This document shows positions 8,481-16,633 of a DNA stretch of 64,000 nt, in pieces. The translations under genes and the position numbers were made by a program. The stretch spans positions 1,464,501 to 1,528,500 of the forward strand of contig NZ_CP020083.1 in NCBI RefSeq assembly GCF_003431825.1. Reading direction: 5' to 3'. The notes beneath the pieces were generated by a model. It was not told where the DNA came from, ran no database searches, and saw only the letters and a list, made by a program, of their open reading frames with translations. Numbering within the stretch: position 1 is the first letter of the stretch; every line of letters starts with the position of its first letter. This DNA comes from Blastomonas fulva. Its GTDB lineage: Bacteria > Pseudomonadota > Alphaproteobacteria > Sphingomonadales > Sphingomonadaceae.

Positions 8481-8788
8481 TCCTGCTGTCCGCCCTGGCC
8501 CTGATGCAGCCTGCGATGGTGCCGCCCGCCCCGGCGGACGAGATCGTCGTGGTCGCCGAACGGATGAAGCGGATCAAGCTGCGCCTCTCGCGAAGCAAGG
8601 GCGTGCTGAAAAGCTGCCGCGTGCGTGTTTCCAGCGGTGACCCAGTGATCGACGGCTATGCCTGCGAAGCCATCGGCACCTGCATGGCCGAAGGCGCGGT
8701 CAAACGCCAGCCGCTGGCCGATTGCTCGACCGACAAGGTGCTGGCGTTCTATATGGACCGCCGCAGCGCTGCGGAGACAAGCGAATGA
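8477..8788 (+). CDS. Small predicted exported protein inside suf operon
   Basis: This is a 103-residue protein not recognised as a known family. The start is TTG at 8477, overlapping the sufB TGA (TTGA), which supports translational coupling. A short hydrophobic N-terminus ending in APADE could be a signal peptide. The mature part is basic and has four cysteines (C47, C63, C69, C83), compatible with two disulfides if exported. There is no link to Fe-S assembly in the sequence itself. Codon usage and GC resemble neighbours, so it looks like an insertion into the operon rather than recent foreign DNA. Confidence 0.6.
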   Translation: MILLSALALMQPAMVPPAPADEIVVVAERMKRIKLRLSRSKGVLKSCRVRVSSGDPVIDGYACEAIGTCMAEGAVKRQPLADCSTDKVLAFYMDRRSAAETSE

Positions 8789-8808
8789 TGGGCTTTACAT
8801 CCTTAAGC

Positions 8809-8825
8809 CTCCCCGTGCCGGGGAG
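8809..8825 (+). other. Short intra-operon hairpin
   Basis: CTCCCCG and CGGGGAG form a perfect 7-bp stem with a TGC loop in the 52-base gap between the small exported protein and the MORN-like gene. It has no T-run. It may mark an mRNA processing or attenuation point between sufB and sufC. Confidence 0.45.
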
Positions 8826-8840
8826 AAGTTCGTTTGAGGA

Positions 8841-9072
8841 GTGCGTGGCGTGAGCGGCGCGGTCGATCATGTCGAATACCATCGCCAAGGCACTGTCTGC
8901 GCGAAAGGCCAGATGCTGGATGGGAAATTTCACGGATACTGGGAATGGTATCGCAAGGACGGGTCGCTGAAGCGATCCGGTCATTTCAACCGAGGCGAGC
9001 AGGTCGACATATGGACGACCTATGATGCCGACGGTGCCCCCTACAAGACGACCAGGATGAAGATTGTATCCC

Positions 9073-9086
<14 letters not shown>
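8841..9086 (+). CDS. Small MORN/YwqK-like repeat protein
   Basis: This is an 81-residue protein made of about two and a half MORN-like units: the repeating pattern is G-x-x-x-DGKFHGYWEWY-x-x-DGSLKRSGHF-x-x-GEQVDIWTTYDADG. Such repeats occur in the YwqK 'antitoxin' family and in many proteins of unknown role. No toxin partner is visible next to it. The 3' end overlaps the sufC start by 14 bases in another frame. The start is GTG at 8841, with a second in-frame GTG at 8850; both are preceded by GAGG. Its presence between sufB and sufC is unusual. Confidence 0.65.
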
Positions 9087-9809
<723 letters not shown>

Positions 9810-9813
<4 letters not shown>

Positions 9814-10373
9814 GTGACATGCGCGCCTTGCCGCTCGCACAGTTGCAGCGAGATTATCTTGCGGACAGCACCGCGGGCATGCCGATCGCTGGGCTGATCA
9901 CATGGTCTGCCCTGGCTGTCGCAAGCTGGCGGATGGGCGATGCGATGCCTGCATGGGTCGCGTTTACCGCAGCAGCAGCACCGTTCCCTTTGTCGATCCT
10001 TATCGACAAGCTGCGCGGTGCGCCGGGGCTGAGCACGCAATCGAACAAGAACCCGCTCACCCAACTGTTCATGCAGTTCATCTTCGTGATCGCGCTAATC
10101 ATTCCCTTCGTGATTTTCGCCGCCCAGGCATCCTCGTCGATCGCGCTGCTGATCCTGGGGCTGGCAATCCTTGCCGGCATGATCTGGGTCCCGCATGGCT
10201 GGGCAGCGGATGACCGCGCGGGGATGATCCATTTCGGTTTGCGCGCGGTGCTTTGCTATTCGGCCTATCTGTTCGTGCCCGAGCCGAACACGGGGGCAGC
10301 GATCGCTGGTGCTGCGGCGCTGACCTATGTCTATGCCATCTGGGCGATGAAGAAGCCGGAGTCGGTGAAATGA
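9810..10373 (+). CDS. Small polytopic membrane protein in suf operon
   Basis: This 187-residue protein has about five hydrophobic helices, at roughly residues 25-45, 48-65, 88-108, 111-130 and 140-175, and a short basic C-terminus. I do not recognise the family with confidence; it recalls the uncharacterised DUF7010-type membrane proteins. It overlaps sufC (ATGA) at its start and sufD (ATGA) at its end, so it is translationally coupled within the operon even though SUF assembly is cytoplasmic. No catalytic motif is visible. Confidence 0.7.
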
Positions 10374-11131
10374 GCAACGTCATCCCGCTCCCCACCCGCA
10401 AGGACGAGGCCTGGCGTTATGCCGATCTCGATGCGCTCGCGCGTGTCTGGGGCGATGTGCCGCAGGGGCCCGAGCGGATCACTGTCCCGGCCGGTGAAAC
10501 GCTGGCGCGGCAGATCGTGCTGCCGGTCGCGATGTCGGGCGTGTCGATCACCGATCTCGACGTCGTGATCGAAGCAGGCGCGACCTTCGCGCTGCACTTG
10601 CTCGCCACCGACGCCGATTACGGGCGGATGAGCGTCAATGTGCTGCTGCACGAAGGCGCACATTTCGAGATGGGCGGCGCGATCCTCGGCCATGCCGATC
10701 AGACGCTCGAGATCGTCACGCAGGTCAACCATGCGCACCCCAATGCGACCAGCAACCAAGTGGTGCGCAGCGTGCTTGCAGGCCATGCCACCGGATCGTT
10801 TCTGGGCAAGGTCGCGGTCGCGCGGCATGCGCAGAAGACCGATGCCTCGCAGTCGGTCAAGGCGATGCTGCTCGATCGCACCGCGACCGCCAATGCCAAG
10901 CCCGAGCTCGAAATCTACGCCGATGATGTGAAATGCGCGCACGGCGCGACCGTGGGCGAGCTCGACAAGGCGGCCTTGTTCTACATGGCCGCGCGCGGTC
11001 TGCCGCCGAGCATCGCGCGCAAGCTGATGCTGCAGGCGTTCATCGCCGATGCTTTCGTGTCGCTGGAAGACGATGCCGCACGCGAGGCGATCGAGACGCG
11101 CGCGCTCGCCGCGCTGGAGGGTCTGGCGTGA
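10370..11131 (+). CDS. sufD: SufD, Fe-S scaffold subunit (short form)
   Basis: This 253-residue protein is the SufB paralogue of the SufBC2D complex. It has the N-terminal KDEAWRYADLDAL motif shared by SufD proteins and the C-terminal core DDVKCAHGATVGELD, followed by FYMAARGLPPSIARKLMLQAF. The conserved His in CAHGAT is equivalent to the residue shown in E. coli SufD to matter for cluster formation. At 253 residues it is well below the usual ~400, lacking much of the N-terminal part. The start overlaps the previous stop by 4 bases, and its TGA overlaps the sufS ATG. Confidence 0.92.
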   Translation: MSNVIPLPTRKDEAWRYADLDALARVWGDVPQGPERITVPAGETLARQIVLPVAMSGVSITDLDVVIEAGATFALHLLATDADYGRMSVNVLLHEGAHFEMGGAILGHADQTLEIVTQVNHAHPNATSNQVVRSVLAGHATGSFLGKVAVARHAQKTDASQSVKAMLLDRTATANAKPELEIYADDVKCAHGATVGELDKAALFYMAARGLPPSIARKLMLQAFIADAFVSLEDDAAREAIETRALAALEGLA

Positions 11132-12354
11132 TGGCCACGCTCGCACCCGCCCGCCTGCTTGACCACCGCGCCGACTTTCCTGGGCTCGTCACCGCCGATG
11201 GCGCGCCCTGGCATTATCTCGATACCGCCGCGACCGCGCAGAAGCCGCGCGCGGTGATCGATGCGATCGCAAGGGCCTATGGGCCGGATTACGCGACCGT
11301 TCATCGCGGCGTCTATGCGCGCTCGGCGGACATGACGATCGCCTATGAAAATGCGCGGTCCAAGGCGGCGCGCTTCATCGGTGGCCGCGAAGAGGAAACC
11401 GTGTTCGTGCGTGGTGCGACCGAGGGGATCAACCTTGTCGCGCATAGCTGGGGCATGGCCAACCTCAAGCCCGGCGACCGGATCATGCTGAGCCAGCTCG
11501 AGCATCACAGCAACATCGTGCCGTGGCAGCTGGTGGCAGAGCGCACCGGGGCCGAGATCGATGTCGCGCCGCTGACCGAGGATGGCCGGATCGATCTTGA
11601 CGCGCTCGCATCGATGCTCACCGAGCGGCACAAGATGGTTGCGCTGGCGCATGTCTCGAACGTGCTGGGCAGCGTGCTCGATGCGCGGCGCGCGGCGGAC
11701 ATCGCGCACTCAGTGGGCGCGCTGCTGCTGCTCGATGGCTGCCAGGCGGTGCCGCGGCTGCCGGTCGATGTCGCCGCACTCGATTGCGATTTCTATGTCT
11801 ACTCCGCGCACAAGCTTTACGGCCCAACCGGCATCGGCGTTCTGTGGGGCAGGGCGGCTTTGCTTGAGGCGATGCCGCCATGGCAGGGCGGCGGTGCGAT
11901 GATCGACCGGGTCACCTTCGCGCGCACCACCTTCGCCCCGCCGCCGCAGCGGTTTGAGGCGGGAACCCCGCATATCGCGGGCGCGGTGGGTCTGGCGGCC
12001 GCGATCGATTATGTCGAGGCGATCGGAGTGGAGGCGATTCACGCGCATGAGTGCGCACTGGTCGCCGAGGCGCAGGAGGCGCTGGCGGGCATCAACGCGA
12101 TCCAGGTCTTCGGGCCAAAGGACAGTGCGGGCATCCTCTCGTTCGCGATGCAGGGGGTGCATCCACACGACATCGGTACCATATTGGATGAAGCCAACGT
12201 CGCGATCCGCGCCGGGCACCATTGCGCCCAGCCGCTGATGGACCATCTGGGCGTGCCAGCCACCGCGCGCGCGAGCTTCGGCGTGTACAGCAACAGCGAC
12301 GATGTCGAGGCTCTGGTGCGCGGGCTGGACCGGGTGCGCAGGATTTTCGGGTGA
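11131..12354 (+). CDS. sufS: SufS, cysteine desulfurase
   Basis: This 407-residue PLP enzyme takes sulfur from cysteine for cluster assembly. The PLP Schiff-base lysine is K228 in YVYSAHKLYGPTGIG, the cofactor-binding His is in the SQLEHHSN segment, and the persulfide-carrying Cys is C365 in RAGHHCAQPLM. The length and the RASFGVYSNSDDVEAL ending are typical of group II desulfurases. These usually need SufE or SufU as sulfur acceptor; neither is in this window. The ATG overlaps the sufD stop (TGATG); a GTG one codon earlier is possible. Confidence 0.95.
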   Translation: MATLAPARLLDHRADFPGLVTADGAPWHYLDTAATAQKPRAVIDAIARAYGPDYATVHRGVYARSADMTIAYENARSKAARFIGGREEETVFVRGATEGINLVAHSWGMANLKPGDRIMLSQLEHHSNIVPWQLVAERTGAEIDVAPLTEDGRIDLDALASMLTERHKMVALAHVSNVLGSVLDARRAADIAHSVGALLLLDGCQAVPRLPVDVAALDCDFYVYSAHKLYGPTGIGVLWGRAALLEAMPPWQGGGAMIDRVTFARTTFAPPPQRFEAGTPHIAGAVGLAAAIDYVEAIGVEAIHAHECALVAEAQEALAGINAIQVFGPKDSAGILSFAMQGVHPHDIGTILDEANVAIRAGHHCAQPLMDHLGVPATARASFGVYSNSDDVEALVRGLDRVRRIFG

Positions 12355-12359
12355 GGGAT

Positions 12360-12848
12360 ATGGACGAGACAGGAAAGATCATGGCACAGCAAGTGGATGC
12401 GGTAGACAAGCCGCCCAAGGCGCGCGTCGACATGGCGATCGACACCACCGGGCCCGAGAGCGCGGGCGAACGCTATCGCCGCAAGCGCGATTATCTTGAC
12501 GGGTTCCTCAGTGAAAAGCCCACCGGCGTCGCACCGACCGAACCGGGCGGCGAAGTCTATGAGGCCGTGATCGAGGCGCTCAAGGGCATTTATGATCCCG
12601 AAATCCCGGTGAACATCTACGATCTGGGGCTGATCTACGGCGTCGAGGTCAGCGATGGCCATGCCATCATCAGCATGACGCTGACCACGCCGAACTGTCC
12701 GGTGGCAGAATCGATGCCTGGTGAGATCGAACTCACGGTGGGCTCGGTTCCGGGCGTCGGCCATGCCGAGGTCAATCTGGTCTGGGACCCGCCCTGGGAT
12801 CCGGGCAAGATGTCCGACGAGGCCAAGCTTGAAATGGGAATGCTATGA
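12360..12848 (+). CDS. sufT: SufT / MIP18-family (DUF59) Fe-S assembly factor
   Basis: This is a 162-residue protein. The first ~60 residues are charged and low in conservation; then comes the DUF59 domain with VIEALKGIYDPEIPVNIYDLGLIY and the TLTTPNCPVAESMPGEIE motif containing the conserved cysteine. It ends in VWDPPWDPGKMSDEAKLEMGM, typical of SufT. The family helps load or mature Fe-S proteins. It begins 5 bases after sufS (the ATG at 12381 is an alternative start) and overlaps sufA by 4 bases. Confidence 0.9.
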   Translation: MDETGKIMAQQVDAVDKPPKARVDMAIDTTGPESAGERYRRKRDYLDGFLSEKPTGVAPTEPGGEVYEAVIEALKGIYDPEIPVNIYDLGLIYGVEVSDGHAIISMTLTTPNCPVAESMPGEIELTVGSVPGVGHAEVNLVWDPPWDPGKMSDEAKLEMGML

Positions 12849-13198
12849 CCACCACAACCCGCACCCGTCCTGCCGCGTTGACGCTCACCCCGTCGGCCGA
12901 GGCACGGATCGCGCATCTGATGCAGACCGCGCCCGAAGGCGCGATCGGGGTCAAATTGTCGACCCCGCGCCGGGGATGCTCGGGGCTTGCCTATTCGGTC
13001 GATTACGTCACCGAAGAAGTGAAGTTCGACGAGAAGATCGAGACCCCGGGCGGGCTTTTCTATGTCGACGGCGGGTCGATCCTGTATCTGATCGGATCGG
13101 TGATGGACTGGGTCGAGGACGATTTCACCGCCGGCTTCGTGTTCGCCAACCCCAATGCCAAGGGCGCTTGCGGCTGCGGCGAGAGCTTTACCGTCTGA
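12845..13198 (+). CDS. sufA: SufA, A-type Fe-S carrier
   Basis: This 117-residue HesB/IscA-family protein has all three ligand cysteines: one in TPRRGCSGLAYS and two in the C-terminal GACGCGESF. The family passes assembled clusters to target proteins. It is the last gene of the suf operon, overlapping sufT by ATGA. Only 18 bases separate its stop from the convergent ribB stop, and I see no clear bidirectional terminator there. Confidence 0.94.
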   Translation: MTTTTRTRPAALTLTPSAEARIAHLMQTAPEGAIGVKLSTPRRGCSGLAYSVDYVTEEVKFDEKIETPGGLFYVDGGSILYLIGSVMDWVEDDFTAGFVFANPNAKGACGCGESFTV

Positions 13199-13216
13199 CG
13201 CAGCCGCACGCCCCGA

Positions 13217-14500
13217 TCATGCTTGCGGCGTGATCGGTCGCTCGCCGACGATCGACAGGCCATAGCCATCCAGCCCGACCAGGCTGTGATGCGAGTTGGT
13301 GAGCAGTTCCATGTCCTGCACCCCCATTTCGGTGAGGATCTGCGCGCCGATGCCATAATCGCGCAGTTCTTCCATGTCGGCGACCGCTTCGCCGGACTTG
13401 AGCCGGATCGCCTGGCTGAGGCTGTTGGTCCCGTGGCGGTTGAGCAGCACCACCAGCCCCGAGCCTTCCGCCCCGATGATTTCCATCGCGCGTTCGAGCA
13501 GTCCGGTCCGCGCGCCGGTCTCGCCGAAGATATCGGCAAACGGGTTGAGCACGTGCATGCGCACCAGCGTCGGCTTGTCGGGGTCGACATGGCCCTTCTG
13601 CAGCACGGTCTGCTCGGTCTTCTCGGCTTTGTTGTAGAAGACGATCGCCTTCCACTCACCGCCGAATTCGCTGGTGAAGCGGACCTCGGCGCGCTTTTCG
13701 ACGAGATGGTCGTGGCGGCGGCGATAGGCGATCAGATCGCGGATCGTGCCGATCTTCATGCCGTGGATGTGCGCGAACTCGATCAGGTCGTCGAGCCGCG
13801 CCATGGTGCCGTCGTCGTTCATGATCTCGCAGATCACGCCCGAGGGGTTGAGCCCCGCGAGGCGCGAGACATCGACCGCAGCCTCGGTGTGCCCGGCGCG
13901 CACCAGCACGCCGCCATCGCGCGCCATCAGCGGAAAGACATGGCCGGGAGTGACGATCTCTTCGGGGCCCTTGGCGGCATCGATCGCAACGGTGACCGTG
14001 CGCGAGCGGTCCGCGGCGCTGATCCCGGTAGTCACGCCGGTGCGCGCCTCGATCGAGACGGTGAACGCGGTTTCGTGCCGTGTGCCGTTGTGCCGTGACA
14101 TCAGGTTGAGGCCGAGCTGCTCGACCCGGTCCCTGGTCAACGCCAGGCAGATCAGGCCGCGGCCGTATTTGGCCATGAAGTTGATTGCGTCGGGAGTCGC
14201 CATCTGCGCGGGGATGATCAGGTCGCCCTCGTTCTCGCGGTCCTCGTCATCGACCAGGATGTACATGCGGCCGTTGCGCGCTTCGTTGATGATCTCTTCA
14301 GCGGAAGCCATCACGCCGGCGGGGTCGCGCGACAGATAGCGTTCCAGCTTGCCCAGGGTATCGGCGGTGGGGTTCCAGTCGGGCTCGCCCAGCTTGCGCA
14401 GCGAATTGGCGTGCAGCCCGGCTGCGCGGGCGAGGCCTGCGCGGCTTTCCTGACCGGCTTCGATGATTTCAACGATACGTTCGATAAGCTGTGCTGACAT
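13217..14500 (-). CDS. ribB: RibB with N-terminal HTH domain and degenerate GTP cyclohydrolase II domain
   Basis: This 427-residue protein has three parts. Residues 1-60 look like a Cro/CI-type helix-turn-helix (SRAGLARAAGLHANSLRKLG, then WNPTADTLGKLERYL). Residues 62-265 are 3,4-dihydroxy-2-butanone-4-phosphate synthase, with DDEDRENEGDL, RHNGTRHETAF and TPGHVFPLMARDGGVLVRAGHTE, which makes the four-carbon precursor of riboflavin from ribulose 5-phosphate. Residues 270-427 resemble GTP cyclohydrolase II but lack its three zinc cysteines, the expected segment reading VRMHVLNPFADIFGET. This domain is therefore probably inactive, and a separate RibA is expected elsewhere. It follows ribE in the same direction; two CACATT dyads lie just upstream. 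Confidence 0.92.
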   Translation of the reverse strand: MSAQLIERIVEIIEAGQESRAGLARAAGLHANSLRKLGEPDWNPTADTLGKLERYLSRDPAGVMASAEEIINEARNGRMYILVDDEDRENEGDLIIPAQMATPDAINFMAKYGRGLICLALTRDRVEQLGLNLMSRHNGTRHETAFTVSIEARTGVTTGISAADRSRTVTVAIDAAKGPEEIVTPGHVFPLMARDGGVLVRAGHTEAAVDVSRLAGLNPSGVICEIMNDDGTMARLDDLIEFAHIHGMKIGTIRDLIAYRRRHDHLVEKRAEVRFTSEFGGEWKAIVFYNKAEKTEQTVLQKGHVDPDKPTLVRMHVLNPFADIFGETGARTGLLERAMEIIGAEGSGLVVLLNRHGTNSLSQAIRLKSGEAVADMEELRDYGIGAQILTEMGVQDMELLTNSHHSLVGLDGYGLSIVGERPITPQA

Positions 14501-14528
14501 CGGAATATCCCTTCGGGGACTCCGGTAT

Positions 14529-14571
14529 CACATTTTAATGTGCTTCGTAAAGCCAGTATCACATTGCAGTG
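14529..14571 (-). promoter_or_regulatory. Two CACATT-type dyads upstream of ribB
   Basis: The palindrome CACATTTTAATGTG lies at 14529-14542, 29 bases upstream of the ribB ATG. The related half-dyad CACATTGCAGTG is at 14560-14571; both are preceded by GTAT, so the 10-mer GTATCACATT is repeated exactly 31 bases apart, close to three helical turns. The second copy overlaps the ribE stop codon. The spacing suggests a regulator binding on one face of the helix, possibly the HTH domain of RibB itself. Confidence 0.55.
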
Positions 14572-15182
14572 GATTTTGCCGCATTCACCTCGTTCATCCG
14601 CATCAGATAGCGCGCAAGCACGTCGATCTCCAGATTGACCGGATCGCCCGGCTGCAGCGCGCCCAAGGTGGTCATCTCCCAGGTATGCGGGATGATATTG
14701 AGCCCGAAATGGACGCTGCCGTCGCTCTGGTCTGAATGCGAATTCACCGTCAGCGACACGCCCTCGACGGTGATCGACCCCTTGGCGGCAATATAGGGCG
14801 CCAGCGCATGCGGCGCGGCAATGGTGAAGCGGATCGAATCGCCTTCGGATTCGCGCGCCACAACGGTCCCCATGCCGTCGACATGCCCGGTGACGATGTG
14901 CCCGCCCAGCTCGTCGCCGATCTTCAGCGCGCGCTCCAGGTTCAGCCGGGTGCCAGCCTCCCAGCGTCCCGCGCTGGTCTTGCTGACCGTCTCGGCGCTG
15001 ATATCGACGGTGAACCAGTCGTCGCCCTTGGAGGTTACGGTCAGGCACGCGCCCGAGCAGGCGATCGAGGCGCCGATCGCGACGCTGCCCATGTCATAGC
15101 TGCAGCGGATGCGCGCGTGCAGGTCGCCGCGCTGCTCGACATGGTCGATGGTGCCGATATCGGTGATGATGCCTGTGAACAT
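14559..15182 (-). CDS. ribE: Riboflavin synthase, alpha subunit
   Basis: This 207-residue protein consists of two lumazine-binding repeats (about residues 1-95 and 96-200). The N-terminus reads MFTGIITDIGTI, the family's hallmark. The first repeat has CSGACLTVTS and the second GSITVEGVSLTVN, with GHIVTGHVDGMGTV between them. It dismutates 6,7-dimethyl-8-ribityllumazine to riboflavin. The start at 15182 is fixed by MFTG; an open frame continues upstream without conservation. It lies 43 bases downstream of ribD. In some nomenclature this gene is ribC. Confidence 0.95.
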   Translation of the reverse strand: MFTGIITDIGTIDHVEQRGDLHARIRCSYDMGSVAIGASIACSGACLTVTSKGDDWFTVDISAETVSKTSAGRWEAGTRLNLERALKIGDELGGHIVTGHVDGMGTVVARESEGDSIRFTIAAPHALAPYIAAKGSITVEGVSLTVNSHSDQSDGSVHFGLNIIPHTWEMTTLGALQPGDPVNLEIDVLARYLMRMNEVNAAKSTAM

Positions 15183-15225
15183 GATCGTCCTGTGTGTTGC
15201 CCGGGTCACGGGCGATTGTCGCGGG

Positions 15226-16209
15226 TCAGCGTATCCGCTGGTAGCTTTCCACGCGGTCCTTGCCAAGCAGCCGCGTGTCCTCGAGCTGCCATCGGCCATG
15301 CGCGTCGGAAAGCTGCTCCAGCCCTATATCGCCCAGCGCCGCCTTGCCGCGCCCGATCACCACTGGGGCACGATACAGCAGCAGCCGGTCGACGCTGTCG
15401 ATGGCCAGGAACGCAGCGGCGGTTTCCGCGCCGCCCTCGACCATCAGCCAGTCACAGCCTTCGAGCGAACCGATGTCATGCGGCGAAGCAATCGCGGTCC
15501 ATCCCGTCGGAGCATCGCCCATCCGGCTGAGCAGCACGCGGCGCGGGGAGCGTGCCTCGAGCCCTTTGAGCCGCACATCCAGCCGGGGTGCATCGGCGCG
15601 CATGGTGCCGCCGCCGACAAGGATTGCATCATGATGCGCGCGCTCGACATGGGTGTGCGCACGCGCCTGCGGTCCGGTGATCCACTGGCTCGATCCGTCG
15701 GCAAGCGCGATCTGGCCATCGAGCGAGGTGGCGAGCTTGAGCGTTACGAAAGGGCGGCGCTGCGTCTGCCGCGTGATGAAGCCTGCCAGGCTGGCACGCG
15801 CGGCAGCTTCGGCGATGCCCGATTGCACGGCGATCCCTGCAGCCTCCAGCCGGGCGATGCCTTCGCCATTGGTGCGGGGGTCGGGGTCCTGTGTGCCGAT
15901 CACGACGCGCGCCACGCCTGCTGCGATCAGAAGATCCGCGCAGGCCGGGCCGCGCTGGCTCTGGTGCGCGCAGGGCTCGAGCGTGACATAGGCGGTGGCG
16001 CCGTACGCTGCCTCGCCAGCTGTATCGAGCGCCATTGCCTCGGCATGCGGCCTCCCACCCGCCAGCGTCCAACCGCGCCCGATCACGCGGCCATCGCGCA
16101 CCAGGATGCAGCCGACTGCGGGGTTGGGGCTGGACAGCGCCCTTCCGCGCAGCGCCAGCGCGATGGCTGCCTGCATCCAGTCCGCATCAGACCGGGGGGC
16201 TGCGATCAC
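15226..16209 (-). CDS. ribD: RibD, bifunctional pyrimidine deaminase/reductase
   Basis: This 327-residue protein performs the deamination and side-chain reduction steps of riboflavin synthesis. The N-terminal deaminase domain has the zinc motif HAEAMAL and the paired cysteines in LEPCAHQSQRGPAC, preceded by SSPNPAVGCILV. The C-terminal reductase domain starts near residue 150 (RPFVTLKLATSLDGQIA) and includes LVGGGTMRADAPRL and LMVEGGAE. The GTG at 16209 overlaps the upstream gene's TGA by 4 bases, which supports this start over the longer open frame. Confidence 0.94.
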   Translation of the reverse strand: MIAAPRSDADWMQAAIALALRGRALSSPNPAVGCILVRDGRVIGRGWTLAGGRPHAEAMALDTAGEAAYGATAYVTLEPCAHQSQRGPACADLLIAAGVARVVIGTQDPDPRTNGEGIARLEAAGIAVQSGIAEAAARASLAGFITRQTQRRPFVTLKLATSLDGQIALADGSSQWITGPQARAHTHVERAHHDAILVGGGTMRADAPRLDVRLKGLEARSPRRVLLSRMGDAPTGWTAIASPHDIGSLEGCDWLMVEGGAETAAAFLAIDSVDRLLLYRAPVVIGRGKAALGDIGLEQLSDAHGRWQLEDTRLLGKDRVESYQRIR

Positions 16210-16565
16210 TCGGTATCCATGCCGAACTGTTCGGCGAGGCGCCGGTACTGCGCCTTGCGCTCTTCCTCGCGTGCCAGCCGCTCGGCTTCCAGCTTTTCCT
16301 TGCGCTCCTGATTGGCGACATTCTCGGCGGCGATCTCGCTGTCGCTGCGCCCGGGCTCGAAGCTGGTCACCCAGGTGATCTCGGGCCGTTTCCACTGCAC
16401 CTCGAAACCCGATTCGCTGAAGAACGCGGCAAAGATGGTCGTCGTTGCTGCCAGCGAGGCGAGCAGGAACCGCCATTTGTGGTCCTGCTGGTCAAACCAG
16501 TAGGTCTTGAGGTCACCCACGGCGCGGATCGGCGAAATGTCACGAAAGAATCCCATAGCCCCCAA
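16206..16565 (-). CDS. Small membrane-anchored protein upstream of ribD
   Basis: This is a 119-residue protein of unknown function. Residues ~30-50 form one hydrophobic helix (WRFLLASLAATTTIFAAFF), followed by a short extracytoplasmic or cytoplasmic stretch and a strongly charged helix rich in Glu, Arg and Lys (residues ~78-110) that could form a coiled coil. A second start at 16556 would remove three residues. Its GTGA overlap with ribD indicates cotranscription with the riboflavin genes. Confidence 0.75.
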   Translation of the reverse strand: MGAMGFFRDISPIRAVGDLKTYWFDQQDHKWRFLLASLAATTTIFAAFFSESGFEVQWKRPEITWVTSFEPGRSDSEIAAENVANQERKEKLEAERLAREEERKAQYRRLAEQFGMDTE

Positions 16566-16633
16566 GATAGGCGGCTTTGCCCCTCTTGACCAGTATCGGC
16601 GTCCTCGGCCCGGCGCGGCCGGTCAAGCCGCGC

